A DNA stretch of 64,000 nt from Gammaproteobacteria bacterium (lineage in GTDB: Bacteria; Pseudomonadota; Gammaproteobacteria; Steroidobacterales; Steroidobacteraceae), in contig CANGOP010000001.1 in NCBI GenBank assembly GCA_947455595.1, positions 124,001-188,000 on the forward strand, given 5' to 3'. The notes below the pieces were generated by a model, which searched no databases, was not told the DNA's origin, and saw nothing but the letters and a program-made list of their open reading frames with translations. Positions 19,009 through 29,879 of this stretch are shown one piece after another (position 1 is the first letter of the stretch; every line of letters starts with the position of its first letter). Made by a program: the position numbers and the translations under genes.

Positions 19009-21006
19009 ATGCCCACCCGCCGCCATCTCGCTAACGCCATTCGAGCCCTGAGCATGGACGCCGTCCAGCAGGCTAATTCGGGTCACCCGGGAGCCCCGAT
19101 GGGCATGGCGGACATCGCGGAAGTGCTCTGGCGAGATCACCTCAAGCACAACCCGGGCAATCCGGCATGGTTTGATCGTGACCGCTTCGTGCTGTCGAAC
19201 GGGCACGGTTCCATGCTGCTGTATTCCCTGCTGCATCTCACCGGTTATCCCCTGTCGGCGGACGACTTGCGCCGATTCCGCCAGTTGGGATCGCATACGG
19301 CAGGTCACCCGGAGCGTGACCTGCATTTGGGTATCGAAACGACCACCGGCCCCTTGGGTCAGGGCGTGACGAATGCAGTCGGCATGGCGCTCGCCGAAAA
19401 GATTCTCGCGTCCACTTTTAACGAGCCGGGATTCGACCTCATTGATCATCACACCTACGTTTTCATGGGTGATGGTTGTTTGATGGAAGGCGTTTCCCAC
19501 GAGGCGTGTGCGTTGGCCGGGACGCTCGGTCTGGGTAAGCTCATCGCATTCTGGGACGACAATGGCATTTCCATTGACGGTCATGTGCAGGGATGGTTCA
19601 CGGACGACACGCCAAAGCGCTTTGAAGCCTATGGATGGCAAGTGATCCGTCATGTCGATGGCCATGACGCTGAGTCGATTAGCCGAGCGATTCGTAAGGC
19701 GAAGAAAGAGACGGGCAAGCCGACGCTCATCTGTTGCAAGACGGTCATCGGCTATGGCGCTCCGACCAAGCAGGGCACGGAAAGCTGTCACGGCGCGCCG
19801 TTGGGCGCTGCTGAAATTGCGGCAGCGAGAGAAGCACTGGGATGGCCGTATGCGCCATTTGAGGTGCCCGATGATGTCCGCGAAGCTTGGGATGCCCGTG
19901 GCCGCGGCAAGCGAATTGAAAGTAAGTGGCAGCGTCTCATGAAGGAATACCGCAAGGTCTACCCAGAGCGCGCCGCCGAGCTGGATCGCCGCGTTCGGGG
20001 TGATCTGCCGGACAATTGGAATTCAACGGTTCAGGCCGCGCTGAGCGCCGTGCAGGCGGCCGCACCGGTAACCGCCACGCGTCAATCTTCGCAGTCGGCG
20101 CTCAACGCCTTCTCGCCGCATCTGCCGGAAATGCTCGGTGGATCCGCCGACTTGACCGGATCGAACAATACTTGGGCCGTGAACTCGAAGGGGATTACTC
20201 GCGAGGACGCGAGTGGTAACTACGTGTGGTACGGGGTCCGTGAATTCGGTATGTCTGCCATCATGAACGGCGTGGCGTTGCATGGCGGGTTCCTGCCATA
20301 CGGCGGCACGTTCCTCGTGTTTTCCGACTATGCGCGTAACGCCGCTCGGATGTCGGCACTGATGCAGGTTCCAGTCACCTATGTCTGGACCCACGACTCG
20401 ATCGGACTGGGTGAAGATGGCCCCACTCACCAACCGATCGAACATATCGCATCGCTGCGCCTCATCCCGAACTTCACGGTGTGGCGCCCGTGTGACGCGC
20501 TGGAGGCGCATGTGGCTTGGGCTGACGCGATCGAACGCCGCAACGGACCCACCGCGTTGATTCTGACGCGGCAAGCGTTGCCTCATTATGCTCGGACATC
20601 AGAGCAGATGGATGCCGTGCGTCGGGGCGGTTACGTCCTGAGTGATTGTGAGGGTACGCCGGAAGTTGTGTTGATCGGAACCGGTTCAGAAGTGCAATTA
20701 GCAGCCGAGGCTGCAGTGAGCTTGGCCGCTTCTGGCCGTCGGGTCCGTGTGGTTTCAATGCCCTCGACGTCGGTATTTGACCGCCAGTCGATGGAGTATC
20801 AGGCTTCCGTGTTGCCGCCGGGTGTGCCGCGCGTTGCCGTTGAGGCGGGCGTTCGGGATGGCTGGTGCCGATACACCGGATGCCTTGGTAACGTGGTGGG
20901 CATTGACACCTTTGGTGCTTCGGCGCCGGCGAAAGACCTGTTCAAGCACTTCGGTCTGACGCTGGCGAATGTGGCGGCTACAGCTTTGGCCGCTATTGGC
21001 GGCTAA
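19009..21006 (+). CDS. tkt: Transketolase
   Basis: A 665-residue thiamine-diphosphate enzyme transferring two-carbon units between sugar phosphates in the pentose phosphate pathway. Visible features: the N-terminal [17 protein letters not shown], the TPP/Mg motif [25 protein letters not shown], the pyrimidine-domain [19 protein letters not shown], and LTRQALP. Length is normal. First gene of a row with gap, pgk and pyk. Confidence 0.96.
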   Translation: MPTRRHLANAIRALSMDAVQQANSGHPGAPMGMADIAEVLWRDHLKHNPGNPAWFDRDRFVLSNGHGSMLLYSLLHLTGYPLSADDLRRFRQLGSHTAGHPERDLHLGIETTTGPLGQGVTNAVGMALAEKILASTFNEPGFDLIDHHTYVFMGDGCLMEGVSHEACALAGTLGLGKLIAFWDDNGISIDGHVQGWFTDDTPKRFEAYGWQVIRHVDGHDAESISRAIRKAKKETGKPTLICCKTVIGYGAPTKQGTESCHGAPLGAAEIAAAREALGWPYAPFEVPDDVREAWDARGRGKRIESKWQRLMKEYRKVYPERAAELDRRVRGDLPDNWNSTVQAALSAVQAAAPVTATRQSSQSALNAFSPHLPEMLGGSADLTGSNNTWAVNSKGITREDASGNYVWYGVREFGMSAIMNGVALHGGFLPYGGTFLVFSDYARNAARMSALMQVPVTYVWTHDSIGLGEDGPTHQPIEHIASLRLIPNFTVWRPCDALEAHVAWADAIERRNGPTALILTRQALPHYARTSEQMDAVRRGGYVLSDCEGTPEVVLIGTGSEVQLAAEAAVSLAASGRRVRVVSMPSTSVFDRQSMEYQASVLPPGVPRVAVEAGVRDGWCRYTGCLGNVVGIDTFGASAPAKDLFKHFGLTLANVAATALAAIGG

Positions 21007-21063
21007 ACAAATGATTTCAAATATTTAAATTCATCATTTTTTGAATTCTCTAGGAGTATTTCC
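21007..21063 (+). other. AT-rich spacer with small inverted repeat before gap
   Basis: A 57-base, strongly AT-rich stretch in a GC-rich setting. AAATTCA (21027-21033) and TGAATT (21042-21047) can pair. It ends in AGGAG (21052-21056), a good ribosome site for gap. It may contain an internal promoter or an RNA-processing site. Confidence 0.4.
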
Positions 21064-22077
21064 ATGGCGATTCGCATTGGCATCAATGGCTACGGTCGCA
21101 TCGGCCGTAATGTTTTGCGCGCAATCTATGAGAGTCACCGCAATGAGGAAATCCATGTCGTTGCGATCAACGACCTCGGGAATCCGCAGACGAACGCTCA
21201 TCTGACGCGCTTTGACACAGCCCATGGCCGCTTCCCTGGCACGGTCTCGGTCGACGGCGACTCGATCGTCGTGAATGGTGACCGCATCAAGGTCTTGGCA
21301 GAACGTGACCCTGCTAAGTTGCCGTGGGGTGAGCTCGGTGTTGATTTCGTACTCGAGTGCACCGGACTCTTTACGAGCCACGAAAAGGCCTCCAAGCATC
21401 TCGCGGGTGGCGCGAAGAAGGTCGTGGTGTCGGCTCCAGCAAGCGGCGCCGTGGACGCGACTGTCGTCTACGGCGTCAATCATGACGTGCTGACGAGTGC
21501 GATGACCGTCATCTCGAATGCGTCCTGCACGACTAATTGCCTTGCGCCGCTGGTGAAGCCACTGCACGACGTGATTGGCCTCGAGCACGGCATCATGACC
21601 ACGATCCATGCCTACACGAACGATCAGGTCCTGACGGACGTTTATCATGAGGATCTGCGTCGCGCCCGTTCGGCGACCATGTCCATGATCCCGACAAAAA
21701 CCGGAGCTGCAGCGGCTGTCGGCCTTGTCTTGCCGGAGCTGAAAGGCAAGCTGGACGGTTTCGCGGTGCGCGTGCCGACGATCAATGTGTCCATGGTTGA
21801 TCTGACTTTCGTGGCCAAGCGCGCCACATCGGCAGAAGAGATCAATCAAATCCTCAAGGCGGCTGCAGAGGGTCCGTTGAAGGGCGTACTCGCCTACAAC
21901 GACGGTCCGCTCGTGTCGGTCGATTTCAATCATGATCCGGCTTCATCAACTTATGACTCAACGCTGACCAAGGTCATTGACGGCACGTTGGTCAAGGTTT
22001 GCTCGTGGTATGACAACGAGTGGGGCTTCTCCAACCGCATGCTAGATACGACATTGGCGTGGAGTCGCGCGAAGTGA
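21064..22077 (+). CDS. gap: Glyceraldehyde-3-phosphate dehydrogenase
   Basis: A 337-residue enzyme oxidising and phosphorylating glyceraldehyde-3-phosphate. NAD fold [15 protein letters not shown], and the Asp of AINDLG favours NAD over NADP. The catalytic cysteine is C155 in NASCTTNC, and the [10 protein letters not shown]-terminal motif is intact. The [23 protein letters not shown] segment is of the type found in many proteobacterial single-copy GapA/Gap enzymes rather than the enterobacterial GapA version. Strong AGGAG 7 bases before the ATG. Followed immediately by pgk. Confidence 0.96.
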   Translation: MAIRIGINGYGRIGRNVLRAIYESHRNEEIHVVAINDLGNPQTNAHLTRFDTAHGRFPGTVSVDGDSIVVNGDRIKVLAERDPAKLPWGELGVDFVLECTGLFTSHEKASKHLAGGAKKVVVSAPASGAVDATVVYGVNHDVLTSAMTVISNASCTTNCLAPLVKPLHDVIGLEHGIMTTIHAYTNDQVLTDVYHEDLRRARSATMSMIPTKTGAAAAVGLVLPELKGKLDGFAVRVPTINVSMVDLTFVAKRATSAEEINQILKAAAEGPLKGVLAYNDGPLVSVDFNHDPASSTYDSTLTKVIDGTLVKVCSWYDNEWGFSNRMLDTTLAWSRAK

Positions 22078-23294
22078 TGGATTCGTCAGTGTCGGGCGGG
22101 GTTTCTAGCCGCGTGATCCGTATGCAGGATGTTGACCTGAAGGGTCGGCGCGTGCTGATTCGCGAGGATCTGAATGTGCCAGTCAAAGACGGCGTGGTCA
22201 CGAGCGATGCTCGTATCCGCGCCGCTCTGCCGACCATTCAGGCTGCATTGGATGCAGGTGGTCGAGTGATCGTGATGTCGCATTTGGGTCGCCCGGAGGA
22301 GGGCAATCCGACGGACGAACTCAGCATGGCCCCGGTCGCAAAACGGCTGGGGGAACTGTTGGGTCGTGACGTGCCATTGATCGCGGACTGGTTGAATGGC
22401 GTTGAGGTTGAACCCGGCGCGCTCGTGCTGACGGAAAACGTCCGTTTCAATAAGGGCGAGAAGAAAGATAACGAAGAGTTGTCTCGAAAAATGGCGGCCC
22501 TGTGTGACGTCTATGTGATGGACGCCTTTGGAACGTCGCATCGGGCGGAAGCCAGCACACACGGCGTGGGACGATTTGCGCCGATCGCGTGCGCCGGTCC
22601 GTTGTTGGTCAATGAACTCGTTGCTCTTGATGCGGCGTTACATGCCCCGAAGCGGCCGCTGGTGGCGATTGTCGCAGGCTCGAAAGTATCGACGAAATTG
22701 ACGGTATTGGAAGCACTGCTTGAAAAAGTCGACATGCTGATTGTCGGCGGCGGCATCGCCAATACGTTTTTGCTGGCCCAAGGCAAGCCCATCGGCAAGA
22801 GTCTCGCCGAGCCGGACATGATCGATATTGCTCAACGGTTACTTTCCCGTGCAGCGGAAAAGGGTGTGGCTTTGCCTTTGCCCACTGACGTCGTTGTCGC
22901 CAAATCTTTCTCGGCTCAGGCCGAGGCAGATGTGAAATCGATTGATGCTGTTCAACCCGATGAGCTGATTTTGGATATCGGTCCTGATTCGGCAGATCGC
23001 TTAGCCAAACTTCTGGCGGGCGCTGGCACAATCTTGTGGAACGGGCCCGTCGGTGTATTCGAGTTCGACCAGTTTGGTGAGGGTACGCGGGCCATTGCAA
23101 ATGCGATTGCCTCATCCGCAGCCTTTTCGCTGGCTGGTGGTGGCGATACGCTCGCCGCGATTGAGAAATATGGCGTCGAGAGTGGGATTTCTTATATCTC
23201 CACGGGTGGCGGCGCATTTTTGGAATTCGTGGAAGGAAAGGTATTGCCTGCAGTCGCCATGCTGGAGGCGCGGGCTCAGGAGAATGCTCAGTGA
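22077..23294 (+). CDS. pgk: Phosphoglycerate kinase
   Basis: A 405-residue enzyme converting 1,3-bisphosphoglycerate and ADP to 3-phosphoglycerate and [44 protein letters not shown] and the nucleotide loop [11 protein letters not shown] are intact. Start uncertain: ATG 22077 overlaps the gap stop (TGATG), but GTG 22113 would give the N-terminus ([13 protein letters not shown]) most like homologues; the extra residues before it are not typical. pyk follows with a 4-base overlap. Confidence 0.95.
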   Translation: MDSSVSGGVSSRVIRMQDVDLKGRRVLIREDLNVPVKDGVVTSDARIRAALPTIQAALDAGGRVIVMSHLGRPEEGNPTDELSMAPVAKRLGELLGRDVPLIADWLNGVEVEPGALVLTENVRFNKGEKKDNEELSRKMAALCDVYVMDAFGTSHRAEASTHGVGRFAPIACAGPLLVNELVALDAALHAPKRPLVAIVAGSKVSTKLTVLEALLEKVDMLIVGGGIANTFLLAQGKPIGKSLAEPDMIDIAQRLLSRAAEKGVALPLPTDVVVAKSFSAQAEADVKSIDAVQPDELILDIGPDSADRLAKLLAGAGTILWNGPVGVFEFDQFGEGTRAIANAIASSAAFSLAGGGDTLAAIEKYGVESGISYISTGGGAFLEFVEGKVLPAVAMLEARAQENAQ

Positions 23295-24742
23295 ACGCCG
23301 TGCTGCATAACCGCCGTCGAGCCAAGATTGTCGCAACACTGGGGCCAGCGACTGACGACGTCGATACGCTGGCAGAGTTGATCCGAGCAGGCTGCGATGT
23401 CGTGCGAGTCAACTTCTCGCACGGTAGCTTCGAAGATCATGCGCGTCGGGTTGAGCGAGTCCGTTTGGCCTCCCATCGAGTAGGACGCTACGTCGCTATT
23501 CTTGGAGATCTTTCGGGACCGAAGATTCGAGTCGATCGCTTCGTTGAGGGCAAGGTCGATCTGATCGAGGATGCCCCGTTTATTCTTGATGTGTCCTTGG
23601 ATCCGAAGGCCGGCACGATTGAGTCGGTAGGGTGTGCGTACAAGGATCTGCCGAAAGACGTCGGCCCGGGCGACATCCTGTTACTCAATGATGGTCTGAT
23701 TGTCTTGGAGGTCACCGAAGTCGATGGCCCGAAGGTAATTACTCGCGTGGTCGTTGGTGGAGAGTTGTCCAACAACAAAGGCTTGAATCGTAAGGGCGGA
23801 GGCCTCTCAGCGGGCGCGCTGACAGATAAAGATCGCACGGATATCAAGACAGCCGCCAAACTCGGTGTCGATTATCTCGCTGTCTCGTTTCCGCGAGCTG
23901 CGGAGGATATGCAGGAGGCTCGTCGCCTCTTGCGGGATGCGGGCGGCTCTGGCCTTGTGGTGGCCAAGATCGAACGTGCGGAAGCCATCGCCAAACTGGA
24001 CGAGATTGTGGCGGCGAGTGATGCCGTCATGGTTGCGCGCGGCGACTTGGGCATTGAAGTGGGATACGCGGAGTTGACGGGTCTTCAAAAGAGGATCATC
24101 GCGACGGCCCGTAGACACTTCCGGGTCGTGATTACGGCCACCCAGATGATGGAGTCAATGATCCAGAATCCTGTGCCGACCCGTGCTGAAGTGTCCGACG
24201 TCGCCAACGCAGTTCTCGATGATACGGATGCCGTGATGCTCTCGGCTGAAAGCGCCGTGGGTAAGTATCCCGTCAAAGCGGTGGAGTCGATGGCAGATGT
24301 CATCGTGGGTGCTGAAAAGTATCGTGAGGAAGGCGGCCTTGCCGGCCGTGAGACCGCCGATCGCGTCTTCAGTGGCACAGACGAAGCGATCGCGATGGCT
24401 GTCATGTATACCGCCAACCACATGGACGTAAAAGCCATCGTAGCGCTGACGGAGTCTGGATCCACTTCTTTGTGGATGTCTCGGGTCCGCACCGATATAC
24501 CGATCTATGCGTTTACCCGATCTGAGGCAACTCGTCGCCGAGTTTGCCTATTCCGCGGCGTCTATCCGGTAGCTTTCGACGTGACGCATACGGAACCCGA
24601 GAGGCTCTATGGCGCCATATTCAGGCAGTTGGTGGAGCTCGGCCTTGCCTCCGAGGGAGACCGAATCATCCTGACCAAGGGTGAGCTGTCCGGCGTGGCC
24701 GGCGGCACGAACTCCATGAAGATTCTCCAAGTCCGGCTATAA
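23291..24742 (+). CDS. pyk: Pyruvate kinase
   Basis: A 483-residue enzyme forming pyruvate and ATP from phosphoenolpyruvate. [31 protein letters not shown] (active-site Lys), [11 protein letters not shown] and ATQMMESMI are intact, followed by the B-domain-flanked C-terminal regulatory domain. GTG 23291 overlaps the pgk stop. It closes the tkt-gap-pgk-pyk row; the aldolase gene that often follows in related clusters is absent here. Confidence 0.96.
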   Translation: MNAVLHNRRRAKIVATLGPATDDVDTLAELIRAGCDVVRVNFSHGSFEDHARRVERVRLASHRVGRYVAILGDLSGPKIRVDRFVEGKVDLIEDAPFILDVSLDPKAGTIESVGCAYKDLPKDVGPGDILLLNDGLIVLEVTEVDGPKVITRVVVGGELSNNKGLNRKGGGLSAGALTDKDRTDIKTAAKLGVDYLAVSFPRAAEDMQEARRLLRDAGGSGLVVAKIERAEAIAKLDEIVAASDAVMVARGDLGIEVGYAELTGLQKRIIATARRHFRVVITATQMMESMIQNPVPTRAEVSDVANAVLDDTDAVMLSAESAVGKYPVKAVESMADVIVGAEKYREEGGLAGRETADRVFSGTDEAIAMAVMYTANHMDVKAIVALTESGSTSLWMSRVRTDIPIYAFTRSEATRRRVCLFRGVYPVAFDVTHTEPERLYGAIFRQLVELGLASEGDRIILTKGELSGVAGGTNSMKILQVRL

Positions 24743-24752
24743 AGCAGGTGCT

Positions 24753-24804
24753 CGCCGGAGCAGTGATGCCCCGGCGACTTGCTCGCCGACGTCTGAGCGG
24801 CGAG
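24753..24804 (+). terminator. Tandem GC hairpins after pyk
   Basis: Two stems in a row: CGCCGG/CCGGCG (24753-24776) and CTCGCCG/CGGCGAG (24782-24804). Neither has a T-tract, so termination strength is uncertain. Confidence 0.4.
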
Positions 24805-24833
24805 GATGGCAATCCCAGTTGCGGCGGTTCTCT

Positions 24834-27206
24834 ATGCAGAAGGTCATTATTCGGGTCGCGCTGATTTTGGTCGGTGTGCTCCTAGCCAGTTCGATCGCAG
24901 GCACGATGCTGCTTCGCGGCAGCCTGCCCGCGTTAGACGGACGAGTTCGGGCCCGCGGAGTGCTGTCGACGACAACGGTTGAGCGCGACGCGGCCGGCGT
25001 GGTGACCGTGACAGGTTCATCCCGACCCGATGTCGCCTTCGGATTGGGCTATGCGCACGGTCAAGATCGTTTCTTCCAGATGGATCTGATGCGCCGGGCT
25101 GCGGCCGGCGAGTTATCTGCCCTACTCGGTGCTGGAACGGTCCAAACCGATCGGGAGTTACGCATTCATCGGTTTCGCTCAGTGGCTCGAGCGGTCGTCG
25201 CGCGGTCGACGCCCGAGCAGCGTCTGCTGATGGATGCTTATGCCGCTGGCGTCAACGCAGGGATAGGCTCGTTGAGAACTCGGCCTTTCGAATATCTATT
25301 GCTCAATGCAACACCGGACCCATGGCGCGCGGAGGACTCGGTGCTTTGTGTGCTGTCGATGTTCCTGCAGCTGCAGGAGCCCGATGCCCATACGAAAATG
25401 CAGCGGGCGCTCTTGGCGGCGGCCTTGCCTGAGGCTGTGGTGCGGCTGCTGAACTCCGAAACACCGGACTGGGACGGCACCCTGGATCACACGGGTGCTT
25501 CTGCGCCGATCGTCCCGAGCGCGGATGACTACGATCTTCGCAAAGTTGCACCAACAGATCTTGATGATACAACTCGGTCGCGAGGCCGACCGCCCATTAC
25601 CGGCAGTAATAACTGGGCGGTGTCTGGCGCGCGTACGGCGAGTGGTTCGGCCATCGTGGCGAATGATATGCATCTCGGGCTGCGCATGCCCAATACGTGG
25701 TACCGGGCGCGTCTACATTGGACTGCTACTGACGGAGCGGGTGCCGACATCACGGGCGTCACCCTGCCCGGTACTCCCGCTATCGTGGTCGGTAGTAATG
25801 GACATGTCGCCTGGGGCTTTACCAACAGCTACGGGGACTACCAGGAACTGGTCACGATCGTGCCGGATCCGCAGAACAGTCAGCGGTATCTCACCGCCGA
25901 CGGGTCCGAAGCGTTCGGCCATGCCAAGGAACGTATTGCCGTCCGTGGCGCTACGACCGAAGAAGTCGACGTGCAGACCACTCACTGGGGTCCCGTGATT
26001 GGTCGCGATGCAAAAGGACGTGCATTGGCGCTCGCCTGGGTTGCGCACGATCCGGCGGCTGTTAATTTCGCTCTCGTTGAACTCGATCGTGCGACGTCGG
26101 TCGGCGAAGCGCTCGACATCGCCGTTCGCGCCGGTATCCCAGCGCAAAATTTCGTGGTGGGAGACCGTGACGGTCATATCGCCTGGACCGTTGCCGGTCA
26201 GTTGCCGCGTCGACGCGGCCTCGTGCAAGACGTCCGTTTATCGACCGACGCTGCGACGGGCTTCGACGGTTGGTTGGCGGCTGCCGAGCACCCCAGATTG
26301 ATGGATCCCACCGACGGTATGTTGGCCACGGCCAATAGCCGTGTGGTCGGGGGTGAGGCGCTGCGCCTGATTGGCGACGGCGGGTACGACCGCGGCGCGC
26401 GTGCGCGGCAGATATTGGACGACCTGGCTCAGAAGCCGGATGGTCTTCATCCCGCAGACATGCTCGCGGTGCAGTTGGATGATCATGCCAAGTTCCTAAC
26501 CCGTTGGAAGGATCTGCTCACCGCCGTGCTGGATGACAGTGCGCTGGACGGACAGCCACGCCGTGCTGAACTCGCCAAAACACTGAAGCATTGGTCTGGT
26601 TCAGCCGGTACCGAGGATGCCGCGTATCGACTGGTTCGCGCGTGGCGTCACGAAGTCGAGCGACGGGTCTACGCAGCCGTTATCGCCCCGGCACGTGCCT
26701 CGAGCCCAGGATTCGCCTTCCGAGCGCCGCCGTCATTCGAAGGCCCCTTATGGGCGCTCGTCTCGCTGAAGCCGGTGCATTTCCTGCCACCGGGATCGAC
26801 CGACTGGCGTGCGTTTATGCTCGCTTCGGTCGATGCTGTCTTGAATGATCTGGCGAGTGACTGCCCAAAGTTAGACGCCTGCAAATGGGGCAAAGGCAGT
26901 CCCGTCCACATTCGCCATCCGCTATCTGCAGCGGTTCCGGCCCTCGCTGAGTTGGCCGATATGCCGATCGACTATCTTCCAGGCGATGAAGACATGCCCC
27001 GAGTACAAGGGCGGCACTTTGGCGCTTCGGAGCGGTTTGCGGTTTCTCCAGGTCATGAAGCTGAGGCCTATTTCATGATGCCGGGTGGTCAGAGTGGTCA
27101 CCCGATGTCTCCCTATTACCGCGCAGGTCATGAGAATTGGGCAAAGGGATTGGCAGCGCCCTTTCTGCCGGGCCCCGCCGAACACAAAATCGTGCTAGCG
27201 CCGTGA
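24834..27206 (+). CDS. Penicillin acylase (S45) family N-terminal nucleophile hydrolase
   Basis: A 790-residue precursor with an N-terminal hydrophobic segment (signal peptide or anchor), so it acts in the periplasm. The self-cleavage site is TGSNNWAVSG, with the beta-chain N-terminal Ser at about residue 258, giving an alpha part of about 257 and a beta part of about 533 residues. YAHGQDRFFQMDLMRR, ANDMHL, WGFTNSYGDYQEL and NFVVGDRDGHIAW are typical of the family. Real substrates could be acyl-amides such as acyl-homoserine lactones or beta-lactams; nothing here decides. ATG 24834 or TTG 24819 could be the start, and neither has a strong ribosome site. Confidence 0.9.
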   Translation: MQKVIIRVALILVGVLLASSIAGTMLLRGSLPALDGRVRARGVLSTTTVERDAAGVVTVTGSSRPDVAFGLGYAHGQDRFFQMDLMRRAAAGELSALLGAGTVQTDRELRIHRFRSVARAVVARSTPEQRLLMDAYAAGVNAGIGSLRTRPFEYLLLNATPDPWRAEDSVLCVLSMFLQLQEPDAHTKMQRALLAAALPEAVVRLLNSETPDWDGTLDHTGASAPIVPSADDYDLRKVAPTDLDDTTRSRGRPPITGSNNWAVSGARTASGSAIVANDMHLGLRMPNTWYRARLHWTATDGAGADITGVTLPGTPAIVVGSNGHVAWGFTNSYGDYQELVTIVPDPQNSQRYLTADGSEAFGHAKERIAVRGATTEEVDVQTTHWGPVIGRDAKGRALALAWVAHDPAAVNFALVELDRATSVGEALDIAVRAGIPAQNFVVGDRDGHIAWTVAGQLPRRRGLVQDVRLSTDAATGFDGWLAAAEHPRLMDPTDGMLATANSRVVGGEALRLIGDGGYDRGARARQILDDLAQKPDGLHPADMLAVQLDDHAKFLTRWKDLLTAVLDDSALDGQPRRAELAKTLKHWSGSAGTEDAAYRLVRAWRHEVERRVYAAVIAPARASSPGFAFRAPPSFEGPLWALVSLKPVHFLPPGSTDWRAFMLASVDAVLNDLASDCPKLDACKWGKGSPVHIRHPLSAAVPALAELADMPIDYLPGDEDMPRVQGRHFGASERFAVSPGHEAEAYFMMPGGQSGHPMSPYYRAGHENWAKGLAAPFLPGPAEHKIVLAP

Positions 27207-27220
27207 AGGAACCTGACAAC

Positions 27221-28075
27221 ATGCAGAACGCTCGTTTCTCCAGTACTCGCCGATACGTTGCCACTGACGATCTGTCGATGGCGGTTGCGGCTGCCGTCAC
27301 GCTCGGCCGGCCGCTGTTGATCAAGGGCGAGCCTGGCACCGGAAAAACGCAGTTGGCAGAGGAGATTGCCGAATTTCTCGCGCGGCCGTTATACGAATGG
27401 CACATTAAATCAACGACTAAGGCGCAGCAGGGACTCTACGAATATGACGCGGTTTCGCGATTGCGTGATTCGCAGTTGGGCGATCCTCGTGTTCATGACA
27501 TCAGTCACTACATCGTGAAGGGGCGTCTTTGGGAGGCCTTTACGAGTGACGTGCAGCCAGTCTTGTTAATTGACGAGATCGACAAAGCAGATATTGAGTT
27601 TCCCAACGATCTGTTGCGTGAGTTGGATCGGATGGAATTCTACGTGTACGAGACGCGCGAGCTGGTTCGCGCGCGGCACCGTCCGATCATTGTGATCACG
27701 AGCAACAATGAAAAAGAGTTGCCCGATGCCTTTTTGCGCAGATGCTTCTTTCATTACATTCGGTTCCCAGACGCTGAAACGATGCGACGGATCGTTGACG
27801 TCCATTTTCCAAACATTAAGAAGGATTTACTCGCGGAAGCGCTCGAAGCCTTTTATCGGATACGCGATGTGCCTGGGCTCAAGAAAAAGCCCTCTACATC
27901 GGAGTTGTTGGACTGGTTGAAGTTGCTTCTCGCAGAGGACATTTCTCCTGAAGCGCTTCGAGCCACCGACGGGAAAGCGACGATCCCGCCGTTGTACGGA
28001 GCGCTGCTTAAGAACGAGCAGGACGTCCATCTATTCGAGCAGTTGGTTTTTATGCATCGCCGTACGACACGCTAA
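27221..28075 (+). CDS. MoxR-family AAA+ ATPase
   Basis: A 284-residue ATPase with Walker A GEPGTGKT (residues 36-43), Walker B VLLIDEIDKAD, and sensor motif ITSNNEKELPDAFLRRC. Members usually act as chaperones that mature or insert cofactors in partner complexes together with a VWA-domain protein, and such a gene follows 12 bases later. AAGGA lies about 10 bases before ATG 27221. The target complex is unknown. Confidence 0.9.
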   Translation: MQNARFSSTRRYVATDDLSMAVAAAVTLGRPLLIKGEPGTGKTQLAEEIAEFLARPLYEWHIKSTTKAQQGLYEYDAVSRLRDSQLGDPRVHDISHYIVKGRLWEAFTSDVQPVLLIDEIDKADIEFPNDLLRELDRMEFYVYETRELVRARHRPIIVITSNNEKELPDAFLRRCFFHYIRFPDAETMRRIVDVHFPNIKKDLLAEALEAFYRIRDVPGLKKKPSTSELLDWLKLLLAEDISPEALRATDGKATIPPLYGALLKNEQDVHLFEQLVFMHRRTTR

Positions 28076-28087
28076 CGGGCGAGACGC

Positions 28088-29272
28088 GTGCTGATCCGAT
28101 TCCTGTCTTTGTTACGAGAGGCTGGCATCCCGGTCTCTGTGACCGAGTACTTGGCATTGCTGGAGTCGCTTAAGGCCGGCATTGCAGAGACCTCTGTCGA
28201 TAACTTTTATGTTCTGGCACGAACGATTCTCGTCAAGGACGAGCGTTACTACGATCGATATGACCGGGTATTTGCCGCCCATTTTTCCGGCATCGAATCG
28301 ATGTTGGAGTTGTTGGGAGGTGCCGAGATACCGGACGACTGGTTGAAACGTTTGGCTGAGCTTCACCTCTCGCCTGAGGAGAAAGCAAAAATCGAAGCCT
28401 TAGGCGGACTTGAAAAAGTGATGGAGGCTTTGAAGGAGCGGCTGAAAGAACAGGAAGGCCGCCACCAAGGCGGCAGCAAATGGGTAGGCACCGCAGGACG
28501 ATCGCCGTTCGGTGCCTACGGATATAACCCGGAGGGTGTCCGTATCGGCCAAGATTCATCCCGTCAGCGCAGTGCGATCAAAGTATGGGATCGGCGTGAA
28601 TTTCGAAATCTCGATGATTCGTTAGAGCTGGGTACTCGAAATCTGCAGGTAGCGTTGCGCCGATTGAGGCGTTTCGCACGCGAGGGTGCGGCAGAAGAAT
28701 TGGATTTGGACGGCACGATCAATGCGACCGCCCGCAACGCCGGATGGCTTGATCTCAAATTGCGGCCCGAGCGGCACAATACGGTCAAGGTTTTGCTCTT
28801 CCTAGACGTCGGTGGGTCCATGGATGACTACATCAAGGTTACGGAAGAACTCTTTAGCGCCGCGCGGAATGAATTTCGGCATCTCGAGCACTATTACTTT
28901 CACAATTTCGTTTATGAGAGTGTTTGGAAAGACAATCGTCGCCGCTATCAGCAGCGTATTCCCCTGCAAGAAGTGCTGCGGACCTATAGCCCCGATTACC
29001 GTCTGATTTTTGTTGGTGACGCCACGATGGGGCCTTATGAAATTCTGCGGCCTGGCGGGAGCGTGGAACACTGGAATGACGAGGCGGGGTCCATCTGGCT
29101 TGGGCGACTCCTATCTGCCTTCCCCCGGTTTGCCTGGTTGAATCCCCAGCCGGAGAGCCGATGGGAGCAGGTCCCGTCGATTGGCGTTGCGCGCCAATTA
29201 GTGGAGGGACGGATGTATCCGTTGACCCCCGCAGGCTTGGAGCGGGCCACCCGGGTCTTAAATGCCCGCTAA
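28088..29272 (+). CDS. VWA-domain protein of the CoxE-like type, partner of MoxR
   Basis: A 394-residue protein. The N-terminal part (IRFLSLLREAGIPVSVTEYLALLESLKAG) and a C-terminal VWA domain match the CoxE-like group usually paired with MoxR ATPases. The metal-site motif is DVGGSMDD (from residue 240), a variant of DxSxS in which the second position is Gly. A charged coiled stretch (KERLKEQEGRHQGGSK) links the halves. GTG start with only a weak ribosome site. No CO-dehydrogenase or methanol-dehydrogenase genes are nearby. Confidence 0.87.
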   Translation: MLIRFLSLLREAGIPVSVTEYLALLESLKAGIAETSVDNFYVLARTILVKDERYYDRYDRVFAAHFSGIESMLELLGGAEIPDDWLKRLAELHLSPEEKAKIEALGGLEKVMEALKERLKEQEGRHQGGSKWVGTAGRSPFGAYGYNPEGVRIGQDSSRQRSAIKVWDRREFRNLDDSLELGTRNLQVALRRLRRFAREGAAEELDLDGTINATARNAGWLDLKLRPERHNTVKVLLFLDVGGSMDDYIKVTEELFSAARNEFRHLEHYYFHNFVYESVWKDNRRRYQQRIPLQEVLRTYSPDYRLIFVGDATMGPYEILRPGGSVEHWNDEAGSIWLGRLLSAFPRFAWLNPQPESRWEQVPSIGVARQLVEGRMYPLTPAGLERATRVLNAR

Positions 29273-29333
29273 GGCACGTTCGGAGCGGACCTGCTAGTCT
29301 CCGCTTTTGACTGAAACTGTATCCGGAGTCGAC

Positions 29334-29879
29334 ATGCGCCTTGCACCGTTCGCCTGTTTGGTTTTCTCCCTGGTCGCTGCCTCATCCAACGCCGCTACAC
29401 GTGCGGAGACGCTGAACGCTTTGATGGAGGCCGAAGGCGTAGGCCAAGCGTTTGATTCTGCGCGCGATATGGTTCGCCAACAGGCTAAGGCGGACGCGGA
29501 TAAAGGGATGGCTTCATTGCTGACGCGGCTGGATGCAACACCCGAGGTGATTGCGGAACTGCGCCGTGTGTACGGAGAGTTTATTGATTCCGTCACGACG
29601 GGCGCCTTTCAGCGCGACGATCTAGCGAAGATGTGGGGTGAGGCCTATGGCGCTTCGTTTAGCGACGAGGAACTGACCAAGTTGCTCGCGTTTTATCAGT
29701 CGCCCTTGGGACAGAAAACCGTATCGCTTGCGCGCAGCGCCATGCCTAAAGTCATGGAGAAGATGCAAACAGAGTTGCAGCCGCGCCTGCAGCCAGCCAT
29801 TCAACGATACACCGAGCAGGTGCGTAAGATCGTGGCCGACTGCAAGTGCGAGCGGAAGGACGAGACCCCCGCGAAATGA
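29334..29879 (+). CDS. DUF2059 family exported protein
   Basis: A 181-residue protein with a clear Sec signal peptide (MRLAPFACLVFSLVAASSNA-AT) and a helical body rich in charged residues. The pattern GASFSDEELTKLLAFYQSPLGQK is characteristic of DUF2059. Function unknown. GGAG 5 bases before ATG 29334 decides the start. Its stop abuts the stop of the next, convergent gene with no bases between. Confidence 0.8.
   Translation: MRLAPFACLVFSLVAASSNAATRAETLNALMEAEGVGQAFDSARDMVRQQAKADADKGMASLLTRLDATPEVIAELRRVYGEFIDSVTTGAFQRDDLAKMWGEAYGASFSDEELTKLLAFYQSPLGQKTVSLARSAMPKVMEKMQTELQPRLQPAIQRYTEQVRKIVADCKCERKDETPAK

Noticed and set aside
18880-19791. Long minus-strand open frame extending metK upstream by about 300 codons
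   Set aside because: It runs antisense to tkt, has no family similarity, and the metK N-terminus begins cleanly at ATG 18879.
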